From GCA-2687025 sp964473525 (GTDB lineage: Bacteria > Poribacteria > WGA-4E > GCA-2687025): 64,000 bases of DNA. Of this stretch, positions 33,796-42,675 are shown piece by piece; position 1 is the stretch's first letter, and each line of letters opens with the position of its first letter. The DNA lies in contig CAYYPK010000022.1 in NCBI GenBank assembly GCA_964473525.1, positions 1-64,000 on the forward strand. Reading direction: 5' to 3'. The position numbers and the translations under genes were made by a program. A model generated the notes under the pieces. The model did no database searches. It saw only the letters and a program-made list of their open reading frames with translations, and was not told where the DNA came from.

Positions 33796-35772
33796 TCAGA
33801 ACGACCCAGACAGTCCGAACGTGGGCGTGATCGGCAGGTATCGCTCCTCCACGCGCGCGTAGTTGTCGTCGGCGTCGTACGCGTACTCCTGCACGTTGGC
33901 CCGCGCGTAGGCGTTCGTCACCTGCAGGTACGCGGTCAGTCGCCAGGTAGCCAGGTGGTACTGCTTCGTCACGCGTGTGTCCAGACTGTGGAACGGCGGG
34001 GTCCGTACATCGCCGTTTGGCAATCCGACGGACGCGCCCGTGACGACGCCCGACGCGTCGGTCACGAACTCCACCGGCGTCACGGGGGTACCCGTGTTGA
34101 ACCTCCACGCCGCGGTCAGGGTGATGTCGGCGGCGACATCCCACGATCCGTGGAGCCGGACGCTGTGCCGGCGGTCGAAGTCCGACAGGTACGACTTACC
34201 GGACACCTCACGTTCCGACACGGCGTACGTGTACGCAGCGGCCCACGTCACGCGGCTGGTAGAACGCCCGCGCGCGAACAGTTCCCACCCGCGTGCCACG
34301 CCCGCGTCGGCGAGGACAAAATACTGGGACTTCCTCCCCACGTCCCGGTCGCGGCCCGTGAGATCCCGCAGCCGCTTGTAGTAGGCCTCGGCTCCGAGCG
34401 ACACGGTGTCGTTCGGCGCGTACTCGGCCCCGGCCGCCACCACGTCTGTCCGCTCGGGGCCGGTGGCTTCCTCCATGCCGGCTTCGACTGGGATGCTGTG
34501 GGGCCCGATCGGCTGCGCGAGTGACCCGATGCTCAGTCGCCACGACAGCCCAGGCGCCACGCGCGCAGCGAGCCCCGCCCGCGGGCTCACCGTGAGGCCG
34601 TCGCGGTACGTCTGCCACAGGGCTCGGGCGCCGTACGTCGCGCCAATCGAGTCGCTCAGGCGCCATTCGTCCTGCACGAACGCGGAGATGTCGGCTCCAC
34701 CAACTTCCGCGCGAGCCGTGAGGATCGCTGGCTCGTCCGTCAGCTCAGGGAACGGCGACACTGTCTCAGTGTAGTCGTAGACGCCGTTCGCGAGCCGCGC
34801 GTCGACTCCCGCCGACGGCGCGTGGGCGCCGTACCCCGTCAGGCGCGCGGCAGCCTTCGCGCCAGCGTAGAACAGGTCGCGGCTGTCTCGGTCCAGCTTC
34901 CCCTCAATCCGGTCGCCGGTCGCGTACCCGACGTACGGGATAGCCTCGAAGGCGACGCGAGCGGACGGCGCCGGGCGCCATCGCACCCACGTGAGCGAAT
35001 TCTCGTACGCGGAATCCAGGTCGTCCGTCTCGCCGACCTTGTCGATGAGGTTCGTGTCCCTGGCGTAGAGGCCGGACACCGTCACGGAGGCGCCGTCTTC
35101 GAGGGGGTATTCGATCTTGGTGTACAGGTCCGTATATCGTGGCCTGAACTTCTCGTCGGATGGTTGGATGGCGTCCACGATGCCGAGCACGAGGTCGACG
35201 TACCCGCGGCGCGCGGCGAAGAGGTACGCCCCGTCGCCAACGGCTCCTTCGGCCGCGAACATCGTCTTCAGGAGGTCCAACCCGATGACGGCGCGCTTCT
35301 CTCGGCCGGGCCGACGCGAGCGGATGTCGAGCACGCCCGCGCCCGCGGCGCCGTATGACGGTGGATAGGCTCCCATCAGCAGCGTCGCCCCGCCGACGAG
35401 CGACCTGTCGATGGCGGACATGGGGCCGCCGAAGTCCTGGAGGTGGAACGGATCGTACAGTTCCATGCCGTCCAGGCGAACGCGCACGTCGCTACGTTCG
35501 CCGCCGCGCAGGTGGAAGCGGGCCGTGAAGTCGTTCGACGCGACCGCTGGGAACATGTGGACGGCGCGGAGGATGTCGTCGTCCAGCATGGGCAGCATGG
35601 CGGCCTCGCGCAAATCGACCTGCCGCGCGGACGTCGCGCCCTCCACGATGCTATACGCGCTCGCCGTGACGACGACTGGAGGCAGCGCCGTGTCGTCCGC
35701 CACGGCGCCCGCGGTCACGAACGAGAGGACAATGGCCGCCCACGCGGCTAGACGGGCGCGAGCTCGCGGCAC
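33796..35772 (-). CDS. TonB-dependent receptor-like outer-membrane protein
   Basis: A 658-residue outer-membrane receptor. GTG at 35772 gives a signal peptide (MPRARARLAAWAAIVLSFV, cleaved near AVA-DD), then LPPVVVTASAYSIVEGA and a plug domain: DDDILRAVHMFPAVASND, FHLRGGERSDVRVRLDGMEL, and YGAAGAGVLDIRSR. A beta-barrel of alternating aromatic strands follows and ends with Phe (PTFGLSGSF), as outer-membrane proteins do. It takes up an unknown ligand with TonB energy; no TonB box was firmly found. The long frame continues 106 codons upstream into the Gfo/Idh gene and is rejected. The start lies 25 bases inside that gene's end, suggesting coupling. Confidence 0.85.
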   Translation of the reverse strand: MPRARARLAAWAAIVLSFVTAGAVADDTALPPVVVTASAYSIVEGATSARQVDLREAAMLPMLDDDILRAVHMFPAVASNDFTARFHLRGGERSDVRVRLDGMELYDPFHLQDFGGPMSAIDRSLVGGATLLMGAYPPSYGAAGAGVLDIRSRRPGREKRAVIGLDLLKTMFAAEGAVGDGAYLFAARRGYVDLVLGIVDAIQPSDEKFRPRYTDLYTKIEYPLEDGASVTVSGLYARDTNLIDKVGETDDLDSAYENSLTWVRWRPAPSARVAFEAIPYVGYATGDRIEGKLDRDSRDLFYAGAKAAARLTGYGAHAPSAGVDARLANGVYDYTETVSPFPELTDEPAILTARAEVGGADISAFVQDEWRLSDSIGATYGARALWQTYRDGLTVSPRAGLAARVAPGLSWRLSIGSLAQPIGPHSIPVEAGMEEATGPERTDVVAAGAEYAPNDTVSLGAEAYYKRLRDLTGRDRDVGRKSQYFVLADAGVARGWELFARGRSTSRVTWAAAYTYAVSEREVSGKSYLSDFDRRHSVRLHGSWDVAADITLTAAWRFNTGTPVTPVEFVTDASGVVTGASVGLPNGDVRTPPFHSLDTRVTKQYHLATWRLTAYLQVTNAYARANVQEYAYDADDNYARVEERYLPITPTFGLSGSF

Positions 35773-36791
35773 TTCTGGAGGACGGTCATCTGCCGCAACA
35801 CGCTCTCGGGCGTGATCGCCAGCGGCGCGTCGCCGACGAGCGACGGGTACAGATCCTCGTAGAGGCGGCGGTTGCGCACGGCGAATCCCTCTTCGCGAGG
35901 CGCTTCGTAGGTCTCCTCGATCCACGCCAGATCCTCGCGGTTGTAGCTGCGGTCGGGAGTTGGCTCCCGGTCGATGGGACGCTCCGGCGCCGCGTCCGCG
36001 TCGTAGTACTTCCACTCCAGCTTGCTGTCGGAGCCGCGCAAGCCGCCGCGTGTGCCCATGATGAGCCAGCGATCCTGCGCGTACGCGCAATTGGTCGTTA
36101 TCTCAATGTCGACTGTAGGCGCGCGCTCCGCCGTCATGACGACCTTGACGTGGTTGTCGGCATCGCCGGAGTATAGGTCGGTGGACCGCCGCTCGCAGTG
36201 GATGTCTGGGTCCACGTCGCCGAGGAGCAGCAGCGCCTGATCGATCACGTGGGCGCCCGAGTTGTTCAGCTCGCCGCCGCCGAACTCCTTCAGCGTCTGC
36301 CAGTCCCAGCGGCGCGCGAACCTGTGCCACTGCATCTTGTACTGCACGATCTCACCCAGGACGCCCGACTCAACGACTTCGCGGACCTTGATGCAGTCTG
36401 GCGAGTACCGGTAGTTCTGACTGGCCGTGACGACGACCCCAGCGCTGGCCGCGGCGTCTACCATCCTGCGCGCGCCGTCGAGGGACGTCGCGAACGGCTT
36501 CTCGACAAGGGCGTGTTTCCCCGCCTCGGACGCCCGCACGGCGAAGTCCTCGTGCAGGTGGGATGGTGACGCCACGACCATCAGCCCCAGGCTGTCGTCA
36601 GCGATCATGTCGCCGTAGTCGTCGTAGACGTCACAGCCTAGCCGATCGTGCGCTTCCTGCTGCCTGCCCTTGTCTGGATCGCTCACCGCGGCCACGACAT
36701 ACTGCTCGGGGAGCTGCTGGAGCGTGAGGGCGTGCAGACTCCAACCCGCTCGGCCCAGGCCTGCTACGCCGACTTTGATAGGTTCGCCCAT
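35748..36791 (-). CDS. Gfo/Idh/MocA-family oxidoreductase
   Basis: A 347-residue NAD(P)-dependent dehydrogenase. Rossmann motif VGVAGLGRAGWSLHAL, EKP motif LVEKPFATS, TASQNYRYSP after the fifth strand, and the domain-two GGGELNNSGAHVIDQALLLLG with the conserved His. The ATG at 36791 has AGAGGA upstream; 48 further codons of open frame are not domain-like. It runs into the TonB-receptor gene with a 25-base overlap, which may tie it to use of the imported compound. It is divergent from nth across 173 bases. Substrate unknown. Confidence 0.88.
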   Translation of the reverse strand: MGEPIKVGVAGLGRAGWSLHALTLQQLPEQYVVAAVSDPDKGRQQEAHDRLGCDVYDDYGDMIADDSLGLMVVASPSHLHEDFAVRASEAGKHALVEKPFATSLDGARRMVDAAASAGVVVTASQNYRYSPDCIKVREVVESGVLGEIVQYKMQWHRFARRWDWQTLKEFGGGELNNSGAHVIDQALLLLGDVDPDIHCERRSTDLYSGDADNHVKVVMTAERAPTVDIEITTNCAYAQDRWLIMGTRGGLRGSDSKLEWKYYDADAAPERPIDREPTPDRSYNREDLAWIEETYEAPREEGFAVRNRRLYEDLYPSLVGDAPLAITPESVLRQMTVLQKCRELAPV

Positions 36792-36964
36792 GGTGTCCTC
36801 TGATCGGGTGTCGCTCGTGGTGCGTCGCGCCGCCTGCCGCCGTGGCACAGTGTGCCGCGTTCGATCCCGGCCCGCAATTGGCGCGGCGTTGCCTCCACCC
36901 CGGCGGCTCATGTAGAACCGGTGGCGCGTAGCCAACCTTCAGCAACCACCGAGGCACGAACGGC

Positions 36965-37588
36965 ATGAGCGTCGCGGAACTACTGCGCCGGCTGGACGCC
37001 ACGTACCCGGATGTCGAGTGCGCGCTGCGGTACAACAGCGCCTACGAACTCACCGTCGCGGTGATCCTGTCGGCGCAATGCACGGACAAGATGGTGAACG
37101 AGGTCACGCCCGACCTCTTCGCCGCGTACCCAACGCTAGCCGACATGGCCGCCGCGCACGTATCCGACGTAGAGCGACTCATCTTCCGCACGGGGTTCTA
37201 CCGCAACAAGGCGAAGCATCTGGTAGGTATGGCTCAGCGCGTCGTCGAGACGTACGGAGGCGACATCCCCGAGGAATTCGACGACCTCGTGTCGCTGCCC
37301 GGCGTGGCGCGCAAGACGGCCAACGTGGTGATAGGCGAGTGGTTCGGTCGGCCGAACGGCGTGGTCGTGGACACGCACGTGGGCAGGATCAGCCGGCTAC
37401 TCGGTCTGTCCGACGCAAAAGGCCCGGACAAGATGGCTCAGGAGCTGGAGGCCATACTGCCACGGGACCACTGGATCAGGTTCTCGCTGCAGCTCATCGA
37501 CCACGGACGAGCGGTGTGCGTGGCGCGGCGGCCGGAGTGCGACGCGTGCTCGCTCTCCGACCTCTGTCCCAGCGCGGCGAGTAGCTAG
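36965..37588 (+). CDS. nth: Endonuclease III
   Basis: A 207-residue base-excision repair DNA glycosylase/AP lyase for oxidised pyrimidines. Seen: the SAQCTDKMVN opening helix, the helix-hairpin-helix LPGVARKTANVV with the catalytic lysine, the catalytic aspartate in VVDTHVGRISRLLG, and a C-terminal [4Fe-4S] loop with exact spacing C-x6-C-x2-C-x5-C (CVARRPECDACSLSDLC). Complete and typical in length. GAGG lies before the ATG. Its stop overlaps that of the convergent ferritin-like gene within a CTAG. Confidence 0.95.
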   Translation: MSVAELLRRLDATYPDVECALRYNSAYELTVAVILSAQCTDKMVNEVTPDLFAAYPTLADMAAAHVSDVERLIFRTGFYRNKAKHLVGMAQRVVETYGGDIPEEFDDLVSLPGVARKTANVVIGEWFGRPNGVVVDTHVGRISRLLGLSDAKGPDKMAQELEAILPRDHWIRFSLQLIDHGRAVCVARRPECDACSLSDLCPSAASS

Positions 37589-38049
37589 CGCGTCTCGTAT
37601 TCCTTGAGGAAGCCCTCGAACTCCACCTTGTGGGTCTCCTCCTCCGCGAGGCACCGGATGCACAGATCCTGTGTCACGTAGTCCGTGCCATCGCACAGCT
37701 GGATGACCTCGTTGTACACCTCGATGACCGCTGCCTCGACCTGGATGACCCCCCGGATCACCGCGACGATGTCGGTGGAATCCTCTGGCGGCTGGAGGAC
37801 GTGCTGTGTCGGACGGAAGGCCAGGGAGCCTGGCACCGTGCCGCCCAGTTCCTTGATCCTCGTCGCTAGCATTTGGGCGTGCCCCACCTCGGCCGTCACA
37901 TCACCCGCCAACGACTGCTTGATCTCCGCCGCGCGCACGCCGTCGGGGTTAATGGAGCAGGCGATGAAGTTGATAGCCGCCTCGAGTTCGAGCCAGTAGC
38001 AGCGGGTGAGCCCGTCCACGATCTGCTGCCTGCGCGCCTCGTCCGCCAT
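37585..38049 (-). CDS. Ferritin-like (bacterioferritin/Dps-type) protein
   Basis: A 154-residue four-helix-bundle protein. The di-iron pattern is recognisable: Glu in YWLELEAAINFIACS, ExxH in DVTAEVGHAQMLA, Glu in VIQVEAAVIEVYNEVI and ExxxH in CLAEEETHKVEFEGF. These match bacterioferritin-type ferroxidase ligands. It probably stores iron or removes peroxide in the cytoplasm. ATG at 38049 is preferred, since GGGGGAC precedes it; a GTG 15 bases upstream is possible. It follows rsmD by 71 bases in the same direction. Confidence 0.82.
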   Translation of the reverse strand: MADEARRQQIVDGLTRCYWLELEAAINFIACSINPDGVRAAEIKQSLAGDVTAEVGHAQMLATRIKELGGTVPGSLAFRPTQHVLQPPEDSTDIVAVIRGVIQVEAAVIEVYNEVIQLCDGTDYVTQDLCIRCLAEEETHKVEFEGFLKEYETR

Positions 38050-38120
38050 GCGTCCGTCCCCCACGGTTTTGAGTGTCAGATAGTGTCAGTGTAATACGTC
38101 GGAGACGCTCGGAGGTAACG

Positions 38121-38690
38121 CTAGACCGGGGAGCGCGGGTCAGCGCGGAAGAACGACAGCGTGGTGTCGCCGTACCGTTGCGCGCGCTGGCGCGCGAACC
38201 GCCCGTACGCTTCAGCGGCGGTTGACCTGCTCGCGTGCTCGACAATCAACGTGGCATCGGCCAGGGAGTGACTGGCGGTGTCAATGATCGGCGCGAACAC
38301 ATCGTCGAGGTCGTGGTCGTACGGCGGGTCGAGGAAGACCAGGTCGTAGCCGGCCTCCCGGCCGCCGCCGCGGCCGAGGAATGCCGCCGCGGTCGCTTTC
38401 ACGACGTTGGAGGCGTCGGCGGGTACGGCCAGCGATTTCAGGTTGGACCGGATCGTCGAGACCGAACGGGGATGCTGGTCCACGAAGGTGGCGTGCCGCG
38501 CGCCCCGACTGAGCGCCTCGATTCCCAGCGCGCCCGAGCCGGCGTACAGATCCAACACGACCGCGTCGACCACGGCGTCGCGCAGGATCGCGAACAGCGA
38601 CTCTCTCACGCGGTCGCTCGTGGGCCGCGCATGGTTCCCCTTGGGAGCCGCCAACGGCCGGCCGCCGTACACGCCCCCGACGACTCGCAT
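38121..38690 (-). CDS. rsmD: 16S rRNA (guanine-966-N2)-methyltransferase
   Basis: A 189-residue SAM-dependent methyltransferase that modifies G966 of 16S rRNA. Family signatures: MRVVGGVYGGRPLAAPKG at the start, RPTSDRVRESLF, the SAM motif VLDLYAGSGALGIEALSRGA and the catalytic DPPY (LVFLDPPYDHDL). Full length. It begins ten bases after the alcohol dehydrogenase stop, whose last codons hold its GGAG, so the two are probably translated from one message. Confidence 0.95.
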   Translation of the reverse strand: MRVVGGVYGGRPLAAPKGNHARPTSDRVRESLFAILRDAVVDAVVLDLYAGSGALGIEALSRGARHATFVDQHPRSVSTIRSNLKSLAVPADASNVVKATAAAFLGRGGGREAGYDLVFLDPPYDHDLDDVFAPIIDTASHSLADATLIVEHASRSTAAEAYGRFARQRAQRYGDTTLSFFRADPRSPV

Positions 38691-38700
38691 AGGTAGCCCG

Positions 38701-39663
38701 CTACTCCATGTGGACCATGACCTTCACCGCGCCCTCCTTGCGCCCGACGAACAGCTCGTACGCGCGCTGCACATCGCTCGCCGTGAACGCCAGGTCGTGC
38801 GTGAGGATAGGCGTGATGTCGAGGCGCTTCTGGTGGATCATGTCGATCGCCAGCGGGTAATCGTGCTGGCATTCCGGCCCCACCGACCCTATCAGCGAGA
38901 TGTTCTGACTGAACATCTGCGAGAACGGCACGGGGTACACAGCATCGTCTGGCACTCCGAACGCGAGGACGGTTCCGCCGCGTCGCACGAGCGAAACGCA
39001 GGTCGTCAACGTCTCGGTGTTGTGTCCGACGATCTCCACGACGATGTCCGCCATCACGCCGCCGTTGATGTCGCGCACCGCCGCCGCGACATCCACCTCA
39101 TCGGAGTTCAGAGCGTGCGTGGCGCCCATCGCTTCCGAGAGCGCCAGGCGCTCCGGCACGCGCTCCACACCGACGATGGTCTTCGCGCCAAGGTTGCTGA
39201 AGAGCCGGCAGAACAGGAGCCCCATCGGGCCCTGTCCGAACACGACGGTTCGCGCGCCCAACAGGTTCGGCAGCTTGCGGCACGCCCAGATGACGGTGCC
39301 AAGTGGCTGCGCCATCAGTATCTCGTTGCTGAACCCGTCCGGCAGGTGCACCGTCCGTTCTGCCGCCGCCACGAAGTACTCCGCGAGGCCGGCCGACCCG
39401 TCCGGGACGGACAGCACGAGATCGCCAGGACTGAACCTCGGCGATGTGCTCTCCGTGACAGTGCCGAGGCATTCGTGCGCGGACAGCCCCGGCGCCTGCG
39501 GGTACTCCCCGTGGTCGTACGCCCAGGCAGGCATATCGCTGGCGCACAGGCAGATGCGGTTGGTCTTCACGACGACGCGATCCGCGCCGGCGTCGGTCAG
39601 GGACGGCGTCGGCGCGTCCACCATGTCGTACGTGCGCGGGGCGATGAGTTGAGCGGCTCTCAC
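38701..39663 (-). CDS. Zinc-type alcohol dehydrogenase (MDR family)
   Basis: A 320-residue medium-chain dehydrogenase. Catalytic zinc ligands appear as Cys in ICLCASDMPAW and His-Glu in SAHECLGTV; the Rossmann strand is TVVFGQGPMGLLFCRLF and NAD binding follows (TIVGVERVPERLALS). The four-cysteine structural zinc loop is absent. GTG at 39663 is chosen: TAGGAG lies nine bases upstream and the longer frame has no sense. It may act on sorbitol-, threonine- or aldose-type substrates. An extended -10 box at 39708-39716 could drive it together with rsmD. Confidence 0.85.
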   Translation of the reverse strand: MRAAQLIAPRTYDMVDAPTPSLTDAGADRVVVKTNRICLCASDMPAWAYDHGEYPQAPGLSAHECLGTVTESTSPRFSPGDLVLSVPDGSAGLAEYFVAAAERTVHLPDGFSNEILMAQPLGTVIWACRKLPNLLGARTVVFGQGPMGLLFCRLFSNLGAKTIVGVERVPERLALSEAMGATHALNSDEVDVAAAVRDINGGVMADIVVEIVGHNTETLTTCVSLVRRGGTVLAFGVPDDAVYPVPFSQMFSQNISLIGSVGPECQHDYPLAIDMIHQKRLDITPILTHDLAFTASDVQRAYELFVGRKEGAVKVMVHME

Positions 39664-39707
39664 GGGGCGTGCTCCTAGGCGTCTCTCTTGCGCAGGCGAC
39701 CGGCGGG

Positions 39708-39716
39708 ATTCTAGCA
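39708..39716 (-). promoter_or_regulatory. Possible extended -10 box before the alcohol dehydrogenase
   Basis: Minus strand TGCTAGAAT (39716-39708) matches the extended -10 form TGnTATAAT at all but one position. No -35 box was found at 16-18 bases. The start would fall near 39701, about 38 bases before the GTG at 39663. Confidence 0.3.
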
Positions 39717-39855
39717 CCCACATGGCGACGGACGCTACGACGCATTGGGGTAGTGGCGCGGCTCCGCGTGCAGCGGGTATCCTCACGTGGCACGTGGTTT
39801 GCGTCGGTCCAACCGGGTCGGCGGGAGCCTGAGGCGACCCTGAAGGAACAGAGCC

Positions 39856-41829
39856 ATGCCTCGACAGCGACCAACGCAGCGCGAGAGCCCGAACGCGCGT
39901 GACGACCGCGGGTGGTGGTTGGTGGCGCTGTCATGCGCGGCGCTCTCATGCCTGAGCGCCTGCTCCTCAGACCCACCCTCGACCGCGACGATGCCCATCG
40001 GCCGCTGGGAAATCGTCCGAGGCAGCGCCTGGCGCGGCACGTTCTACGACGTCACGTTCGTGTCAGAGACGGAGGGATGGGCCGTCGGCAACACGGTGGG
40101 CGCCGAGACAAGCCTCATCGCGCACACGACCGACGCTGGCGCCACGTGGACGCCTCAGGACAGCGGCGTGATCGAACCGCTGCGTCGCGTCGCCTTCCGC
40201 GGTCGATCCGACGGTTGGGCGGTCGGTGAGACTGGCGTCGTGCTTCGCACGTCGGACGCTGGCGAGACGTGGCGTCGGACGCGGGTCGGCGAGCAGGACA
40301 CCTACTTCGACATCTTCGCCCCCGACACCGGGACGATGTGGATCGTAGGCGACTTCGCGGCTGCCTACGCCTCCGACGACGGCGGCGCCACCTGGAGCGA
40401 CAGGTCCAACGGGCTCCGCCGGGCGTCCTTGCGAGCCGTGTGGTTCGCGGACGACGAGCGCGGATGGGTCGGCACGTGGGACGGGCGCATCTTCCACACC
40501 TCCGACGGTGGTGGCACGTGGGCGCCGCAGAGGCTACCGGAGAGTGTCGGAAGGGCAGAGATCGCCCGCATCCACTTCGTAGATTCCAGCCGCGGGTTCG
40601 CCATAGGTGACAGTCGAGCCGTCCTCGTCACTGCTGACGGCGGCGCCACGTGGACCCATGTCACCGAGGGCTCCAACGAGCGGCACAATACGACATACGG
40701 GCAGACACGTCGGCCCGGGGACGAGCCGCTGCACTCCTTCATGCTCTACGACCTCGCCGTCTCGGGCTCCTCCATGTGGCTGGTAGGCGACATGGGAGCC
40801 GTGCTCCACTCGCCCGACAGCGGCGTCACCTGGCGCCACCAACTCGGCGGCCCTACCCGCCTCCACGGAGCACACCCGGTGTTCAGGGGTGTCGAGTTCG
40901 TGAACGACACGACTGGGTGGGCGGTCGGCGAATTCGGCACGATTCTGCACACTGAGGACGCCGGAACCACCTGGAATGAGCAATCGTCCACCGGAGCTCT
41001 GCTGTCCGGTCTGTGCTTCGTGGGCGCCGACCGCGGCTGGGCGGCGGGCGACCGAGGCGAGCTGCTCCTCACGACCGACGGCGGCGAGAGTTGGGAGCCG
41101 CAGGACAGCGCCACGATGGAGTGCTTCGGCGCGACGCACTTCGTCGACGACGCGTTCGGATGGGCGGTCGCGGAGTTCGGCACGATCATGCACACCAAGG
41201 ACGGTGGCGTATCGTGGCAGCAGCAGGCGACCAACGTCGACGCGATGCTCCTCGACGTGTACTTCGCCAACCGCACAACCGGGTGGGCAGCCGGCGCGGG
41301 AGGAACCGTCATACGCACGACCGACGGCGGCTCGAGTTGGGATGCGACCGCGTCGCCAGGCGGCCGCGACCTGTTCGCTTTCAGCTTCCCCACAGCGACC
41401 GACGGGTGGGTAGTCGGCGATGGCGGCACGATCCTGCGCACGACCGACGGCGGCGCGACGTGGACGCAACAGGCTCCGGACATGGGTGAGGTGTGGTTGC
41501 TGGGCGTGGATTTCGTCGATGCGCTGACCGGCTGGGCGTCGGCCGCGGACGGCCGCATCTTCCACACGGCAGACGGTGGGCAGTCGTGGGCGGCGCAGCA
41601 GACGCGCGCGCAGGATCCCCTCTACGACGTGGCTTTCCACGACCGTAGCCACGGTTGGGCGGTCGGTGGCAAGGGCACCATCCTACAGACAAGCGATGGC
41701 GGTCAGCGATGGCGCAAGCGCCGCAGCCGTACGGATGTAGATCTCACCGACGTCACGTTCACGTCGCCCGCCACCGGCTGGATCGTCGGCGAGTGGGGCG
41801 TCATACTGCGCTACGTCGTGCCAGACTAG
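39856..41829 (+). CDS. YCF48/BNR-repeat beta-propeller lipoprotein
   Basis: A 657-residue secreted lipoprotein (signal with lipobox LSAC, Cys36) built of about 13 repeats of some 42 residues. Each repeat has a GWAVG- or GWAAG-like strand followed by T(T/S)DGGxTW, as in DGWAVGETGVVLRTSDAGETW. This is the sialidase-type (BNR/Asp-box) pattern used in YCF48/Hcf136 photosystem-assembly proteins and in sortilin-like propellers. More than one propeller is implied, as a single one needs 6-8 blades. No catalytic residues of sialidases are apparent. GAAGGA precedes the ATG. The isochorismatase-like and pseudo-caspase genes follow in the same direction. Confidence 0.85.
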   Translation: MPRQRPTQRESPNARDDRGWWLVALSCAALSCLSACSSDPPSTATMPIGRWEIVRGSAWRGTFYDVTFVSETEGWAVGNTVGAETSLIAHTTDAGATWTPQDSGVIEPLRRVAFRGRSDGWAVGETGVVLRTSDAGETWRRTRVGEQDTYFDIFAPDTGTMWIVGDFAAAYASDDGGATWSDRSNGLRRASLRAVWFADDERGWVGTWDGRIFHTSDGGGTWAPQRLPESVGRAEIARIHFVDSSRGFAIGDSRAVLVTADGGATWTHVTEGSNERHNTTYGQTRRPGDEPLHSFMLYDLAVSGSSMWLVGDMGAVLHSPDSGVTWRHQLGGPTRLHGAHPVFRGVEFVNDTTGWAVGEFGTILHTEDAGTTWNEQSSTGALLSGLCFVGADRGWAAGDRGELLLTTDGGESWEPQDSATMECFGATHFVDDAFGWAVAEFGTIMHTKDGGVSWQQQATNVDAMLLDVYFANRTTGWAAGAGGTVIRTTDGGSSWDATASPGGRDLFAFSFPTATDGWVVGDGGTILRTTDGGATWTQQAPDMGEVWLLGVDFVDALTGWASAADGRIFHTADGGQSWAAQQTRAQDPLYDVAFHDRSHGWAVGGKGTILQTSDGGQRWRKRRSRTDVDLTDVTFTSPATGWIVGEWGVILRYVVPD

Positions 41830-41886
41830 GCGGCGCGTCGTCCGACCTGGTCTGTTCCGCGCGCAGCAACTACATGGAGACGGAAA

Positions 41887-42675
41887 GTGACGAGGGAAGT
41901 TGACACCAACGGACAGCCGCCGCTCAGGTCGGCCGTCGAGGGCTCGCTGAATCTGCGCGCGCGGAGTCGCGTGCAGCCGTTCAGCTCAGAGGATGTCTGG
42001 CAGCCTGTGGAGGTCGACCTCGACTTCCCTATCGGCGAGACGGCGCTCCTGCTGTGCGACGTGTGGGACGAACACTGGTGCAAGGGAGCTACCGCGAGGG
42101 TGAACGACATGGTTCCCCGCATGAACGAGGTGACCGCGTCTCTGCGCGGCAGTGGCGTGCAGGTGATCCACGCGCCAAGCGGCACGATGCAACGCTACGC
42201 GGATACGCCGCAGCGTCTGCGGATGACCGCCGCGCCGGCCGCCACGCCGCCCGCCGAACTCGACCTCACCGACCCGCCGCTGCCCATCGACGATTCTGAT
42301 GGTGGCTGTGACACCGGTGACTGTGAGATGCGACAGGCGTGGTCGTCCCAACACCCAGGCATCGACATCGCGGAGCTTGACGGAATCTCCGACGACGGCG
42401 CCGAGGTGTACAACCTGTTCGTTCAGTTGGGCATTAGGAACCTGCTGCTGATGGGGGTGCACACGAACATGTGCGTCCTCGGCCGGTCTTTCGCCATCCG
42501 CCAGATGAGCCGATGGGGCGTGCGCGTCGCGCTCATCCGCGACCTGACGGACGCCATGTACAACCCCGCGATGGCGCCCTACGTGTCGCACGACGAAGGG
42601 ACGCAGCTCGTCATCGAACACATTGAGGCGCACTGGTGCCCGACGGTGCTGAGCGGCGACTTGCTTGATGCCTAG
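41887..42675 (+). CDS. Isochorismatase-like cysteine hydrolase
   Basis: A 262-residue alpha/beta hydrolase of the isochorismatase/nicotinamidase superfamily. The catalytic Asp58 lies in ETALLLCDVWDEHW and the nucleophile Cys196 in MGVHTNMCVLGRS, with the preceding cis-peptide-like GVHTN. The triad lysine is not obvious, and an insert at about 105-160 carries a CDTGDCEM segment. Substrates in the family include N-carbamoyl amines, nicotinamide and isochorismate; none can be chosen. GTG start at 41887. The pseudo-caspase gene overlaps its 3' end by eight bases, indicating co-translation. Confidence 0.82.
   Translation: MTREVDTNGQPPLRSAVEGSLNLRARSRVQPFSSEDVWQPVEVDLDFPIGETALLLCDVWDEHWCKGATARVNDMVPRMNEVTASLRGSGVQVIHAPSGTMQRYADTPQRLRMTAAPAATPPAELDLTDPPLPIDDSDGGCDTGDCEMRQAWSSQHPGIDIAELDGISDDGAEVYNLFVQLGIRNLLLMGVHTNMCVLGRSFAIRQMSRWGVRVALIRDLTDAMYNPAMAPYVSHDEGTQLVIEHIEAHWCPTVLSGDLLDA

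Noticed and set aside
38407..39678. 423-codon plus-strand frame opposite rsmD and the alcohol dehydrogenase
   Set aside because: It has no motifs; both minus-strand genes are unmistakable.
40534..41652. 372-codon minus-strand frame inside the propeller gene
   Set aside because: It mirrors the repeats of the plus-strand propeller and has no signal or domain of its own.
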